This document shows, in pieces, positions 1 to 8,900 of a stretch of 21,590 nt of DNA; the stretch's first letter is position 1; the number at the start of each line of letters is the position of its first letter. Made by a program: the position numbers and the translations under genes. The stretch covers positions 1 through 21,590 of the forward strand of contig NYZP01000022.1 of the NCBI GenBank assembly GCA_002687175.1, given 5' to 3'. Under the pieces are notes generated by a model. That model had not been told where the DNA came from, searched no databases, and worked only from the letters and a program-made list of their open reading frames with translations. This DNA is from Parcubacteria group bacterium (GTDB lineage: Bacteria; Patescibacteria; ABY1; Buchananbacterales; UBA6539).

Positions 1-267
1 ATGAAATCAATTGGTTTAATTAAAAATGATAAGTTAGTCGATTATCTAGCCAAGGTAATAAAATTTGAAACTGGAGTTATTCTTGGGGCAATATTATTAC
101 TAGTTCCACTTTTGGCAAGGCGACAAGACGTTTTTTATTTTTTGGTAAATAACTTAGGCTTAGCTTCTTATAATGTAATCATTATCTCTTTAACAGTATC
201 AATGATTGGAATCCAGACAATGTTTTCAGCATTTTTAATTAGTATCTTATTGATTGAAAGAAAATGA
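1..267 (+). CDS. C-terminal end of a membrane-anchored family 2 glycosyltransferase (partial)
   Basis: The 88 visible residues hold two hydrophobic membrane segments (about residues 25-40 and 56-84) and end with the motif GIQTMFSAFLISILLIERK. This C-terminal pattern is typical of polyisoprenol-anchored GT2 enzymes (dolichyl-phosphate-mannose-synthase-like), whose catalytic GT-A domain would lie upstream of the window. The window happens to begin on an in-frame ATG, but the reading frame is probably open to the left, so that Met need not be the true start. No catalytic residues are visible. The stop TGA overlaps the start of the next gene as ATGA, which indicates translational coupling in one operon. 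The GT2 assignment is inferred from the tail alone; a small stand-alone membrane protein is the alternative. Confidence 0.65.
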   Translation: MKSIGLIKNDKLVDYLAKVIKFETGVILGAILLLVPLLARRQDVFYFLVNNLGLASYNVIIISLTVSMIGIQTMFSAFLISILLIERK

Positions 268-1379
268 GAATAGCAATATTTCATAATTTTTTGGATAATA
301 TTGGTGGGGCGGAAATCGTTGATTTGATTTTAGCCAGAGAGTTAGGGGCTGACATCTATACTACCAATATTGATAAAGAAAAAATTAAAAAAATGGGGTT
401 TACCACAGATAATATTTACAGTATTGGTAAAGTACCGATTAATGCTCCATTTAAACAAGAATTGTCATATCGAAAATTTAGAAGATTAGATCTAGGTAAC
501 AAGTATGATTTTTACATTATAGCTGGAGACTGGGCGATGTCGGGAGCAATAAACAATAAGCCAAATTTATGGTATATTTATTCGCCGATTAGGGAAATTT
601 GGGATTATTATGAAGATACCAAAAATAAAATAGTGCCACCCTGGGCTAGACCGTTTTTTAGCATTTGGAGTCAGTATCATCGGAAGTTGAACCAGAAAAA
701 TGTAAAAGAGGTTAGTTCATTAATAGCTATTTCTCAAAACGTTTCTGGACGGGTTAAACAATATCTTGGTAAAGATTCAATTGTTATTTATCCACCGACT
801 GAAACCAAGAAATTTTATTTTCAAAAAAATGGTGATTTTTGGCTTTCAGTTAGTCGGTTAATAACTCATAAGAGAGTAGATATACAAATGAAAGCTTTTA
901 AAGAAATACCTCAAGAAAAATTAATTATTGTTGGTAGCTATGAACAGTCAAGACATTTTCAAGCTTACGCTCGTTACATTAAAAAAATTAAACCAGATAA
1001 TGTTGAAATTTTAAGTTGGGTGGATAACAAAAGATTAATTGACTTATATGCCAATTGCAAAGGATTTATTACCACTGCCAAAGATGAAGATTATGGCATG
1101 ACGCCAGTTGAGGCGATGGCCTCTGGTAAACCAGTCATTGCGCCTAATGAGGGCGGCTACAAAGAAACCGTTATTGAAGGTGTAACCGGTAGATTGATCA
1201 ATGAGATAAATGTTGACAAGTTGATTGCCGCTATTAAAGAAGTTGGAATTAATCCGGCACAATATAAAGACGCTTGCCTCAATCAAGCTGCTAAATTTGA
1301 TACCGAAATTTTTGTTAAAAAAATTAAAGAGCAGATAACGGTAGAGAAGCGAAAAGAACAAGTTAGTTATGCGATATAA
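264..1379 (+). CDS. Family 4 glycosyltransferase (GT-B fold)
   Basis: This 371-residue protein is a retaining GT-B glycosyltransferase that would move a sugar from an activated nucleotide donor onto a growing surface glycan at the cytoplasmic face. The N-terminal Rossmann domain opens with MRIAIFHNFLDNIGGAE, the acceptor-side pattern of GT4 enzymes. A C-terminal donor domain follows from about residue 190 (LSVSRLITHKRVD). The EX7E catalytic and donor-binding motif is seen as E275 and E283 within EDYGMTPVEAMASGKPVIAP. Length is normal for the family. The start ATG overlaps the previous stop as ATGA, so the two are probably translated together. Donor and acceptor sugars cannot be read from the sequence. 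Confidence 0.93.
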   Translation: MRIAIFHNFLDNIGGAEIVDLILARELGADIYTTNIDKEKIKKMGFTTDNIYSIGKVPINAPFKQELSYRKFRRLDLGNKYDFYIIAGDWAMSGAINNKPNLWYIYSPIREIWDYYEDTKNKIVPPWARPFFSIWSQYHRKLNQKNVKEVSSLIAISQNVSGRVKQYLGKDSIVIYPPTETKKFYFQKNGDFWLSVSRLITHKRVDIQMKAFKEIPQEKLIIVGSYEQSRHFQAYARYIKKIKPDNVEILSWVDNKRLIDLYANCKGFITTAKDEDYGMTPVEAMASGKPVIAPNEGGYKETVIEGVTGRLINEINVDKLIAAIKEVGINPAQYKDACLNQAAKFDTEIFVKKIKEQITVEKRKEQVSYAI

Positions 1380-1394
1380 TGAATTGTAAATATA

Positions 1395-2252
1395 ATGAAT
1401 AATCATGTTTCAGTCATAGTTCCAGTTTATAACGGAGCATCAACCCTGGTACGATGTTTAGAATCTTTAGCTAGTCAAACCTACTCAAATTACGAAGTGA
1501 TTGTTGTTGACAATAATTCAACGGACAAAAGTAAGGATATTATAAATTCCTATGAAAATAGAAACAAAAAATTTAGATACATCTTTGAATCTAAAAAATC
1601 TCGAGGTAATGCTCGAAATACTGGGATTAAAAACGCTAAAGGAGAAATTTTACTTTTTACTGATGCAGATTGTATAGTACCAAATGATTGGATTGGAGTA
1701 TTAATCAGGACAATTAACCAAGGGGCTCATGCAGCAACAGGAGGTTCAGTAGATTTGGTTAACAATTATTGGACAAAAAATGTTCAGTTTTTTGATAGTA
1801 AATTCAATAAAAAATTAACTAGTAATGGTCTGATTGACCACGTTGATACTAAAAATTTTGCTATCAAGTCTGAATTGATAAAAGGCTTAATGTTTGATGG
1901 TAGCCTTGGAGCGATGGAAGATTTTGAATTTTATTTAAGACTCAAGAAGAAAAATATAGCCATAAATTTTTTATCTGAAGTGGAAGTTGGTCATCATCAC
2001 AATAGTTCATTTAGCAAAGTGATTAAATTAAATTTTATCAGAGGTTTTTGGGTGGCTAAGATTTATCAAAAACATCATAAAAATTTACATCAAAAGGAGT
2101 TGATGTTTACTACAATTTCTGTCATAAACTTTATTTCCGCTCCCTTATGGTATGTGGTACAATTAGCTACTTCGCCACGGAGATTCCCTTATATTATAAG
2201 CTCTGATCTTGCTTGGCGCCTCGGAATTATTTGGGCTCAAATAGTAAAATGA
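1395..2252 (+). CDS. Family 2 glycosyltransferase (GT-A fold)
   Basis: This 285-residue inverting glycosyltransferase probably acts on the same glycan as its neighbours. The N-terminus VSVIVPVYNGAS and the following VDNNSTDKS form the usual GT2 nucleotide-sugar binding start. The metal-binding DXD motif is DAD at residues 90-92 (FTDADC). The downstream acidic catalytic region is MEDFEFYLRLKK near residue 175. The C-terminal about 50 residues are moderately hydrophobic and may lie on the membrane; a clear anchor is not evident. It starts 15 bases after the previous stop with no obvious Shine-Dalgarno sequence, as is common in this window. The donor is unknown. Confidence 0.93.
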   Translation: MNNHVSVIVPVYNGASTLVRCLESLASQTYSNYEVIVVDNNSTDKSKDIINSYENRNKKFRYIFESKKSRGNARNTGIKNAKGEILLFTDADCIVPNDWIGVLIRTINQGAHAATGGSVDLVNNYWTKNVQFFDSKFNKKLTSNGLIDHVDTKNFAIKSELIKGLMFDGSLGAMEDFEFYLRLKKKNIAINFLSEVEVGHHHNSSFSKVIKLNFIRGFWVAKIYQKHHKNLHQKELMFTTISVINFISAPLWYVVQLATSPRRFPYIISSDLAWRLGIIWAQIVK

Positions 2253-2285
2253 AAATGGGTTATAAGAAAACAAATCAAAAAAAAT

Positions 2286-3341
2286 ATGCTAAAGAAAAGT
2301 TTACTGTTTAAGATTTTTCCTACAATATATAATAAGCCTTCAAACATATCTTTATTTATCGGCCAAGGGTGCAATTCAATGTGCCCAACTTGTGATTTTT
2401 GGAAATATGAAAAACAGGTCTTACCGAAGAAAGTAATATTCAAATTCGTTGATGAGATTACCTCCTGGCTGGGACCCATGAATTTTTTTTTAATTAGCAT
2501 TGGTGAACCGCTAATGAATAAAGATATTTTTGACATAGTAAAATATATTCATACCAAGAAGGGTCGAATATCTATCAGCACTAACGGGCTTCTTTTAGAT
2601 AAGAAAACAGTAGATAGGTTAGTAGAAAGCGGGGTATCAAATATCCAGATTTCTATTAATGGAATAACATCAAAAGTACATGATTCTTCCAGAGGAGTTC
2701 CAGGAAATTTAGGTAAAATATTTGAGGCTGTTAGCTATATTAAAGAAAAATATTCACATGTATCTGTTAATTTTGCAACTATCATTTTAAAGCAGAATTT
2801 AAATGAGATTGTTCCATTAATAAAATATACTCATAGCGTTAAGTCTAATATATCTTTTCAGCCGCTTGCTCCAACATTTGATTATGGCCATAGTCCTGAT
2901 ATAAAAAAAGAACTTTGGCCCAATGATATTAAAAAAGTAGAAAGTGTTTTCAAGAAAATAAAAAAATATCAAGGAAGTGGATATGATATATCCACTTCAC
3001 CTTCTCATTTTCAAACCTTTTTAAAATATTTTAAAAATCCTAAATTAAATCATCGTGAACATTGCAACATAGGTTATTATAATTTGATTTTAGACAAAAC
3101 AGGAGACGTTAAATTATGTGATCATTATCCTCCTTTAGGAAGCATTAAAGATAATTCAATTAAAAAATTGTGGTATAGTAAATCAGCACAAGAACAAAGG
3201 AAGAGGATGCAAAATTGTCCTGTGCGTTGTCCACCGTTAACCTGCTATCTAAAGCCAAATCTAGTTGATTTTATACGGATATTTCAAATAAGGGGAAAAA
3301 GAATTTTTTTTAACAGGCTGGGTATTTTAAAAAGACATTGA
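2286..3341 (+). CDS. Radical SAM protein with SPASM-like C-terminus
   Basis: This 351-residue enzyme has the radical SAM cluster motif CX3CX2C at C29, C33 and C36 (CNSMCPTC), which binds the [4Fe-4S] cluster that cleaves S-adenosylmethionine. A GEP motif (ISIGEPLMNKDIF) at the SAM-binding strand and a later ISTNGLLLD strand complete the core. The C-terminal about 80 residues hold more cysteines (HCNIGYYN, VKLCDHYPP, NCPVRCPPLTC) in a spacing consistent with an auxiliary Fe-S cluster domain of the SPASM/Twitch kind. It lies between a GT2 gene and a GT8-radical SAM fusion, which points to work on a sugar, glycan or lipid carrier. The substrate is unknown. The start ATG at 2286 is the only ATG before the first core strand in this frame. 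Confidence 0.9.
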   Translation: MLKKSLLFKIFPTIYNKPSNISLFIGQGCNSMCPTCDFWKYEKQVLPKKVIFKFVDEITSWLGPMNFFLISIGEPLMNKDIFDIVKYIHTKKGRISISTNGLLLDKKTVDRLVESGVSNIQISINGITSKVHDSSRGVPGNLGKIFEAVSYIKEKYSHVSVNFATIILKQNLNEIVPLIKYTHSVKSNISFQPLAPTFDYGHSPDIKKELWPNDIKKVESVFKKIKKYQGSGYDISTSPSHFQTFLKYFKNPKLNHREHCNIGYYNLILDKTGDVKLCDHYPPLGSIKDNSIKKLWYSKSAQEQRKRMQNCPVRCPPLTCYLKPNLVDFIRIFQIRGKRIFFNRLGILKRH

Positions 3342-3358
3342 AAATTAATTAAATTTTC

Positions 3359-3379
3359 ATAGCTTATAGCTTATAGATT
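3359..3379 (+). repeat. Three tandem 7-base units abutting the fusion gene start
   Basis: The units ATAGCTT, ATAGCTT and ATAGATT lie directly before the ATG at 3380. An AT-rich inverted repeat (GAAAATT at 3340-3346, AATTTTC at 3352-3358) comes just before them and overlaps the preceding TGA stop. The hairpin would be weak, and a role in translation or in partial termination is only a guess. The repeat fills the place where a ribosome binding site would be expected, and no Shine-Dalgarno sequence is present. Confidence 0.6.
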
Positions 3380-5524
3380 ATGAAAAAAAAATTACTAGTT
3401 ACCTTGGCAGATAAGAATTTTGTTGACCAGGCCAAACAGCTTTTTGCCTCGGTTTATTTTAATGCCAATTGGCAGGGAGATTATATGCTGTTGGCCCATG
3501 AAATATCTGAAGATGATTTAAAGTGGTTTAAGGACAAAGGAATATTGATAAAAAAATGTCCGGCAGTTTACGATGATAAAATTGGCACACAAAAAGGGGT
3601 TGTGCTAAGTAAGTTATATCTTTTTCAAAAAGAGTTTAAGGAATGGAAAAATATTATTTTTCTTGATGCCGATATATTGGTCAGGGCCAGTTTAGATGAT
3701 TTAACAAAAGTAAATGGTCTGATGGCTACCAGCGTTGCTTATGACACAAGATTGAAAAATCAATTTACAGACGACGGAAAATTGCTCAAAGAGATCTATA
3801 AAAATAAATATAAACTTAATGGCATAACATTTAATACCGGTGTTTTTGCCTTCAGTACATCAATTATTACTGATGATACATATGACAAGTTATTAGGATT
3901 GTTTAAGAAATTTCGTGATGTTTTAAATTATGGTGAAGAGGGTGTATTAAATTTATTTTTTTATAAAAGATGGAAAAAAATGCCCATAATTTATAATTTG
4001 TGGCCGTTTTATCTCAATAAGTATTGCCGTATTAAACCGAATAAGGTTAAAGGTATCATTCTTCACTTTATTGCCGAGGAGAAACCATGGGAAGAGAAAA
4101 GCTATTTTTATAGAGAGTGGGAGAATAATTTAAAAAAAGCAGATTTAATTAAAGTTAATAAAATTGACGGGAGAAGATGGAATAAGGTTAAAATAACTAT
4201 TACCTCTGCATATCTAAATATTAAACTTATCCCTCATAAAATTAATATGCATCTTGGTTTAGCAGGGCTATATCTTAAAAAGAAATTGCCTTGGTTGTAT
4301 TATTCGATAAGGCCACGATCAGCAAACATTACTAAAAGAATAGATATTAACCTAGGTAAAAAGTGTAACCTTAGCTGTCCTTTTTGCTACTATTTAAGTT
4401 CCACCAGAGAAAATAATTTTAGTTATGAGAGCATCGTGATTAATCTTAAGAAGTATAAAAAGGAAGGAATAACAAAATTGCATATAACCGGTGGAGAGCC
4501 AACTTTGCACCAAGACCTTATCAAAATAATTAATGAAGCTAAGCAACTTGGTTTTTCTCATATATCATTAATAACCAGCGGTGTTGCCTTGAAGAACAGT
4601 CTGCTTATGGAAAAAATTAAAGATGCCGGCGTTGATGAAATAGTGTTTAGTATCCATGGGCACGATGAAAAATTAGATGATAGTGTTACTGGACTTAAGG
4701 AAAGTTTTAGTTCAGTGATGAAGGCAATTGATAACGCCAAAACAAGTGGTATTATTTTTTCGGTAAATTTTGTAATACATAAAAATAATTTTATTGTGAT
4801 GGAGGCATTCTCGGAATTAATGTGTAAAATTAATCCTAGGCTAGTAACATTTATTTTTATTAATCCGATGGATGACGCCTATTATTCATTTAAAGTATAT
4901 GGTACTAAATACGAAGAAGTCTTGCCACACCTAAGAAATTCCATCTATATTCTTAATAAAAATAATATAAAGATTGATTATAAATTTATACCGCTATGTC
5001 TGGTAAAAGGCATTGAGGACAAGTTGGCAAATACTTCACAGGCAATTACTGACGATGAAGAATGGAATTATCAAAAGCGTTTTAAGGTAAGTGCTACAAG
5101 GCTAAACTATTTTATTGCAGTGGTAAAGAATTTTAAGGATTTTTCGCCAGGGCAACTAAAAATGATTCCTTTTAAAATGCTTTTATATATGTCTGTGCTG
5201 AAGCAAAATCAGGACAAATATTACATGAAACCAGTATCTTGTAAAGATTGTCGGTTCTTTAATATATGTGATGGAATACCCAATAAATATGAGGAACGTT
5301 TTGGTAGTAGTGAATTCAAACCGGTAATCGGTAGTAAAATAGAAAATCCTATTTTTTTTAGGGCAGAGAACAGGGTAGGAAAAAAAGATTATGGTGCCTC
5401 AATAATTGATATTATTATAAATATTTTTTTATATATTATTTCTTATTTTTATAATTTTTCTACTCCCGTAATTAAGAAAATTATGAAAAAAAAATATTAT
5501 AATGAAGGAAGCGCATACTATTAA
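3380..5524 (+). CDS. Fusion of a GT8-type glycosyltransferase with a radical SAM enzyme
   Basis: This 714-residue protein joins two catalytic modules. Residues about 1-235 resemble GT8 (glycogenin/galactosyltransferase-like) enzymes: the N-terminus LLVTLADKNFVDQAKQLF is followed by FLDADIL, with the DXD metal motif at D96-A97-D98, and by NTGVFAFS further on. Residues about 320-640 are a radical SAM domain: C329, C333 and C336 form CNLSCPFC, HITGGEPTLHQDL is the SAM-binding GGEP strand near residue 370, and FSIHGHDE is the fourth-strand region. C621, C624 and C630 (CKDCRFFNICDG) are candidate ligands for an auxiliary cluster. The C-terminus has one hydrophobic segment (about 675-695) followed by a lysine-rich tail, consistent with membrane attachment. 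The frame is uninterrupted. The fusion implies sugar transfer and radical modification of the same substrate; the reaction is unknown. Confidence 0.88.
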   Translation: MKKKLLVTLADKNFVDQAKQLFASVYFNANWQGDYMLLAHEISEDDLKWFKDKGILIKKCPAVYDDKIGTQKGVVLSKLYLFQKEFKEWKNIIFLDADILVRASLDDLTKVNGLMATSVAYDTRLKNQFTDDGKLLKEIYKNKYKLNGITFNTGVFAFSTSIITDDTYDKLLGLFKKFRDVLNYGEEGVLNLFFYKRWKKMPIIYNLWPFYLNKYCRIKPNKVKGIILHFIAEEKPWEEKSYFYREWENNLKKADLIKVNKIDGRRWNKVKITITSAYLNIKLIPHKINMHLGLAGLYLKKKLPWLYYSIRPRSANITKRIDINLGKKCNLSCPFCYYLSSTRENNFSYESIVINLKKYKKEGITKLHITGGEPTLHQDLIKIINEAKQLGFSHISLITSGVALKNSLLMEKIKDAGVDEIVFSIHGHDEKLDDSVTGLKESFSSVMKAIDNAKTSGIIFSVNFVIHKNNFIVMEAFSELMCKINPRLVTFIFINPMDDAYYSFKVYGTKYEEVLPHLRNSIYILNKNNIKIDYKFIPLCLVKGIEDKLANTSQAITDDEEWNYQKRFKVSATRLNYFIAVVKNFKDFSPGQLKMIPFKMLLYMSVLKQNQDKYYMKPVSCKDCRFFNICDGIPNKYEERFGSSEFKPVIGSKIENPIFFRAENRVGKKDYGASIIDIIINIFLYIISYFYNFSTPVIKKIMKKKYYNEGSAYY

Positions 5525-5539
5525 GGATGTAGAAACATT

Positions 5540-6622
5540 ATGATACCCCAGCTTTCAAAAACCGTCATTGATAATATGAAATCTAATAGAGCCGACCTAA
5601 GGGACAGAAAGATTGTTCTGGGAGCGTATCCTGTTAAGTTATTTATTGAGCCAACTCAAAAATGTGATTTAGATTGTCCAATGTGTGATTTTAGCAGAAG
5701 ATCAGATTTGAAAGACATGGATATGGAACTTTTTAGAAAAATTGAAAAGGAACTTTTTCCCTATGCCGGAGAAGTAAATTTTCATCTAACCGGGGAAGCG
5801 ACTTTAGCAAAGAACTTTAACGAAATGATTAAAACATCAAGTAAGTATACTTTTATTCCAAAGATATTTACTAATGCCAATAGGGTTTCTGAAGAGACAT
5901 TGAGACTTTTTGTTGAGCTGGGGTTTAATGTAAGTGTTTCAATTGATGCTGCCACCAAAGAATTGTATGAAGAAGTTAGAACCGGATCTAAGTTGGAATA
6001 TTTTATAAAAAATGTTAAGAAGTTAATAAGTATTAGTGACCAAATAAAAAATGAGAGATTCAACCTTCGTTTTTCTTGCACCATGGGTCACCATAACGTC
6101 CATGAAGCACCAAAACTTGTTGAACTGGCGCATGAGCTGGGGGTTAGAGATATGATGTTTGGGGCCATGGATCTCGGTGCAAAATCAAAACGTCATTTAA
6201 CAATGGATACTCAAAAAAATATTTCCTATTTAAAAAAAGCCAAGGAATTAGCTGATAAATATAAGATAAGATTTTCCTGTCCCAAGAGGATTGGCGGTAC
6301 AATAATTAACGACAATCATAATTGGTATGACTTCGAGTTACCAATAGATAAATTTGCACCATTTCAATTAGAAGAACACAATCCGTTAGAAGGTGACTGT
6401 GGTTATCCCTGGATCCAAACTTGCATTAGGTCAAATGGTACAGTGGTGTCATGTTGTCAGGCAGAACATATAGTAGGTGATTATCGAGAAAGCAATTTTT
6501 GGGATATATGGAATAATGACATGTATCAAGAATTAAGAAAGCAAAAAAGTTTTTATAATTGTTTAGGCAAGGGTTGCAATTTAACCATCAATTCTATATG
6601 GAAAGGAGAAAAAACAAGATAG
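5540..6622 (+). CDS. Radical SAM/SPASM protein
   Basis: This 360-residue enzyme has the radical SAM motif at C42, C46 and C49 (CDLDCPMC). The SAM-binding strand reads HLTGEATLAKNF, where GEA takes the place of the usual GEP, and VSVSIDAATKELYEEVRTGS is the strand-four region. The C-terminal region carries a good SPASM pattern: CGYPWIQTCIRSNGTVVSCC, then GDYRESNFWDIWNND, then CLGKGC. SPASM proteins use the extra clusters in peptide maturation and in dehydrogenation or epimerisation of sugars. Genomic context favours the latter group here, which is inference. It begins 15 bases after the fusion gene, and an AAGGA at 5523-5527 may serve as a distant ribosome binding site. Confidence 0.92.
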   Translation: MIPQLSKTVIDNMKSNRADLRDRKIVLGAYPVKLFIEPTQKCDLDCPMCDFSRRSDLKDMDMELFRKIEKELFPYAGEVNFHLTGEATLAKNFNEMIKTSSKYTFIPKIFTNANRVSEETLRLFVELGFNVSVSIDAATKELYEEVRTGSKLEYFIKNVKKLISISDQIKNERFNLRFSCTMGHHNVHEAPKLVELAHELGVRDMMFGAMDLGAKSKRHLTMDTQKNISYLKKAKELADKYKIRFSCPKRIGGTIINDNHNWYDFELPIDKFAPFQLEEHNPLEGDCGYPWIQTCIRSNGTVVSCCQAEHIVGDYRESNFWDIWNNDMYQELRKQKSFYNCLGKGCNLTINSIWKGEKTR

Positions 6623-7617
6623 CTAATAAGCGAAAATCATTAAGACAAAAAATGAATGAGTTTGTTTTAGATTTAAAATATTTAGAATTAAAATTATTAG
6701 GTAAGTATGCAACGACCTATTGTTATTTTTTACCTCGCGAGGTGCAGATAGAAGTTACTACCATCTGTAACCTGATGTGTTCTTGGTGCGAAGTAAGCAA
6801 AAGGAAAGTTAAAGCTACGCAGCAGATAGAAATGGATGTAATTAAGCCTTTAATAAAATCTTCCAAAGGAGTTAATAGCATTCGTTTTGTTGGAGTAGGA
6901 GAAACTTTGCTTTATAAAGATATTGTAGAAATCGTAAAATTTTCTAAGAAATATATACCTAATGTTTCAGTAGTTACCAACGGTACTTTTTTGGACAAAA
7001 GCATGATAAAACAACTCGGAGAGGCAGGTCTTTCCAGTATTGCCATAAGTATTGATGGTGGTGACGAGGATATGTGCATCCGGACAAAAGGAGAAAGTCT
7101 GCATAAAGTATTAGAAAGTATAAAAAATATAACCGAACTTACTAATATCAAGGTAGATGTTTGGTCGATATTGTGTAAAGAAAACTTTGAATCTTTGAAA
7201 AAATTACCTGGCCTTCTAAAACCAGTTGGAGTAGATAGGTTAAGTTTTCATCATTTAGAGGGTTCGTATGAAACAACAGGTTTCCATAGGCTTGAGGAAG
7301 ATTCCCAGAGTGTAAAAGAATTTATAGATTACATGACAATAAAGCGTAATGAACTTAAAATAAATATATATTTAGATTATCTTTTAATTAAGAAAAATAA
7401 TCTTAGAATATTTGATATGTGCCTGCATCCTTTCTCTGTTGCTGTTTTTAATGTTAATGGATTATTGTCACAGTGTTGCATGCTCAGAAGTGGTTTAAAG
7501 GAAATAGACATATTAAGTTTAAGACAAGCCTGGAATTCAAAGGAAATGAGAAATTTTAGATTAAACTTAATAAAAAAAAGATATCCTCAATCTTGTCAGG
7601 CATGCGGGTATAAATAA
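6598..7617 (+). CDS. Radical SAM/SPASM protein
   Basis: This enzyme of about 339 residues carries CNLMCSWC at residues 57-64, VGVGETLLYKDIV as the SAM-binding strand (GET in place of GEP), and SIAISIDGGDED in the core. The SPASM-like end contains MCLHPFSVAVFNVNGLLSQC and a final CQAC. The frame is open back to an ATG at 6559, but that would overlap the previous gene by 64 bases. I prefer 6598, which overlaps by 25 bases; 6652 is also possible because residues before about 45 are outside the conserved core. An AAAGGAG at 6602-6608 lies inside this start region and fits none of the ATG candidates well. Together with the gene before it, it forms a coupled pair of radical SAM enzymes of different sequence. 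Confidence 0.88.
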   Translation: MERRKNKIANKRKSLRQKMNEFVLDLKYLELKLLGKYATTYCYFLPREVQIEVTTICNLMCSWCEVSKRKVKATQQIEMDVIKPLIKSSKGVNSIRFVGVGETLLYKDIVEIVKFSKKYIPNVSVVTNGTFLDKSMIKQLGEAGLSSIAISIDGGDEDMCIRTKGESLHKVLESIKNITELTNIKVDVWSILCKENFESLKKLPGLLKPVGVDRLSFHHLEGSYETTGFHRLEEDSQSVKEFIDYMTIKRNELKINIYLDYLLIKKNNLRIFDMCLHPFSVAVFNVNGLLSQCCMLRSGLKEIDILSLRQAWNSKEMRNFRLNLIKKRYPQSCQACGYK

Positions 7618-7649
7618 AATTGTTGATGTCTAAATTATAAATTAATAAA

Positions 7650-8882
7650 ATGAAAATACTAGTTATTTCTTCAATACCAACTCATCCTCAAGATTATGGT
7701 GCAAAAATAAGGATATATAACTTATTGTTAAGTTTAAAAAGTTCTGGTAATCAAATTCATTTTTTATATAATGATATGGAATGGCTTGGAAGAGGTTTTC
7801 GTACAAAACGCATAAACCAAAAGGCCGACCTAAAAAAAATGAATTTGTGTTGGGATAAATTTTATTACGTTTCAGGTTTTTCTTTCTATCAGATTGTATT
7901 TAATTTTATTGATAGAAGTATTGGTCAAGCAGGAATTTTTTTGAAAAAGGTTTTTCCTTTAGCATATAAAAAAATAAAACCTTTTTTCCATGTAAGTATT
8001 TTAAATTTTTCCGTAGACAGATGGTATCGGTCTAATCTTGATACGTTTATTAAAAAATTAATAAAAAAAGAAAAATTTGATATGGTTATTGTTGAATATG
8101 TATTTTTATCTAAAGCGCTGGATAATTTTGATAATAAGGTATTAAAAGTTATTGACACTCACGACGTGTTTACCAATCGGCAAAAAATATTTGAAAAGAT
8201 TAATATGGAGTTGGATTGGTTTTACACTTCTGCTGAAGAGGAAGCTAAAGGTCTGAACCGGGCTGATGTTATTATGGCAATTCAGGACAAAGAAAAAGAG
8301 TTTTTTTTAAAAATTACTAAAAAGAAAGTCATTACGGTTGGTCATTTAACGACCTTACGTAAACCAGAATGGGAGACAGAAGGTCAAAAAGGCATTCTTT
8401 TTGTGGGTTCAGGTAATCCATACAATAAACAAGGAATTAATTTTTTTATAAATGAGGTCTTTCCAGTCATTCAGGCGAATATTCCAGAGGTTAAGTTGAT
8501 ATTAGCTGGAAAAATATCTGAGCTTGTTGGAAACTTTGATGATTGTACTAGGTTAGGAGTAGTCAATGATTTAGAATTAGTTTATAATTCTGCCAGAGTA
8601 GTAATAAATCCAGTTCAGATGGGGACCGGTTTGAAAATTAAATCGATTGAGGCCTTAGGGTATGCTAAACCTTTAGTTACAACTTCTCATAGTGCCGCCG
8701 GGCTTGAGGCAGGTGCTGGTAAAGCTTTTTTAATCGCTGATACAGTCAAAGATTTCGCCAATTCAATAATTAAGATATTTTCTAGTGATGAACTTTCCAG
8801 AGAATTATCGGATAATGCTTATAATTTTGCAAAAAAATATAATGATGATAACCTTGCAAAATTAAGAAAACTTGTCTCATAA
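7650..8882 (+). CDS. Family 4-type glycosyltransferase (GT-B fold)
   Basis: This 410-residue protein has the N-terminal Rossmann start MKILVISSIPTHPQDYGAKI with an IRIYNLLLSLKSSG helix, typical of GT4-like enzymes. The linker strand VIDTHDVFTNRQ follows. The C-terminal donor domain begins near residue 245 (ILFVGSGNPYNKQGINFF). The donor-binding segment is NPVQMGTGLKIKSIEALGYA, a form in which the second glutamate of EX7E is kept and the first is replaced by a GTG loop, as in many group-1 glycosyltransferases of the Glyco_trans_1_4 type. It follows the previous gene after 32 bases with no strong ribosome binding site. Substrate is unknown; membership in the same glycan pathway is inferred from position. 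Confidence 0.92.
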   Translation: MKILVISSIPTHPQDYGAKIRIYNLLLSLKSSGNQIHFLYNDMEWLGRGFRTKRINQKADLKKMNLCWDKFYYVSGFSFYQIVFNFIDRSIGQAGIFLKKVFPLAYKKIKPFFHVSILNFSVDRWYRSNLDTFIKKLIKKEKFDMVIVEYVFLSKALDNFDNKVLKVIDTHDVFTNRQKIFEKINMELDWFYTSAEEEAKGLNRADVIMAIQDKEKEFFLKITKKKVITVGHLTTLRKPEWETEGQKGILFVGSGNPYNKQGINFFINEVFPVIQANIPEVKLILAGKISELVGNFDDCTRLGVVNDLELVYNSARVVINPVQMGTGLKIKSIEALGYAKPLVTTSHSAAGLEAGAGKAFLIADTVKDFANSIIKIFSSDELSRELSDNAYNFAKKYNDDNLAKLRKLVS

Positions 8883-8900
8883 AAATAGAACGCAACTATT

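Noticed and set aside
2249..2311. A 20-codon frame starting with an ATGA overlap after the GT2 gene
   Set aside because: It is lysine-rich, has no recognisable motif, runs into the radical SAM gene in another frame, and has no ribosome binding site, so chance is the better explanation.
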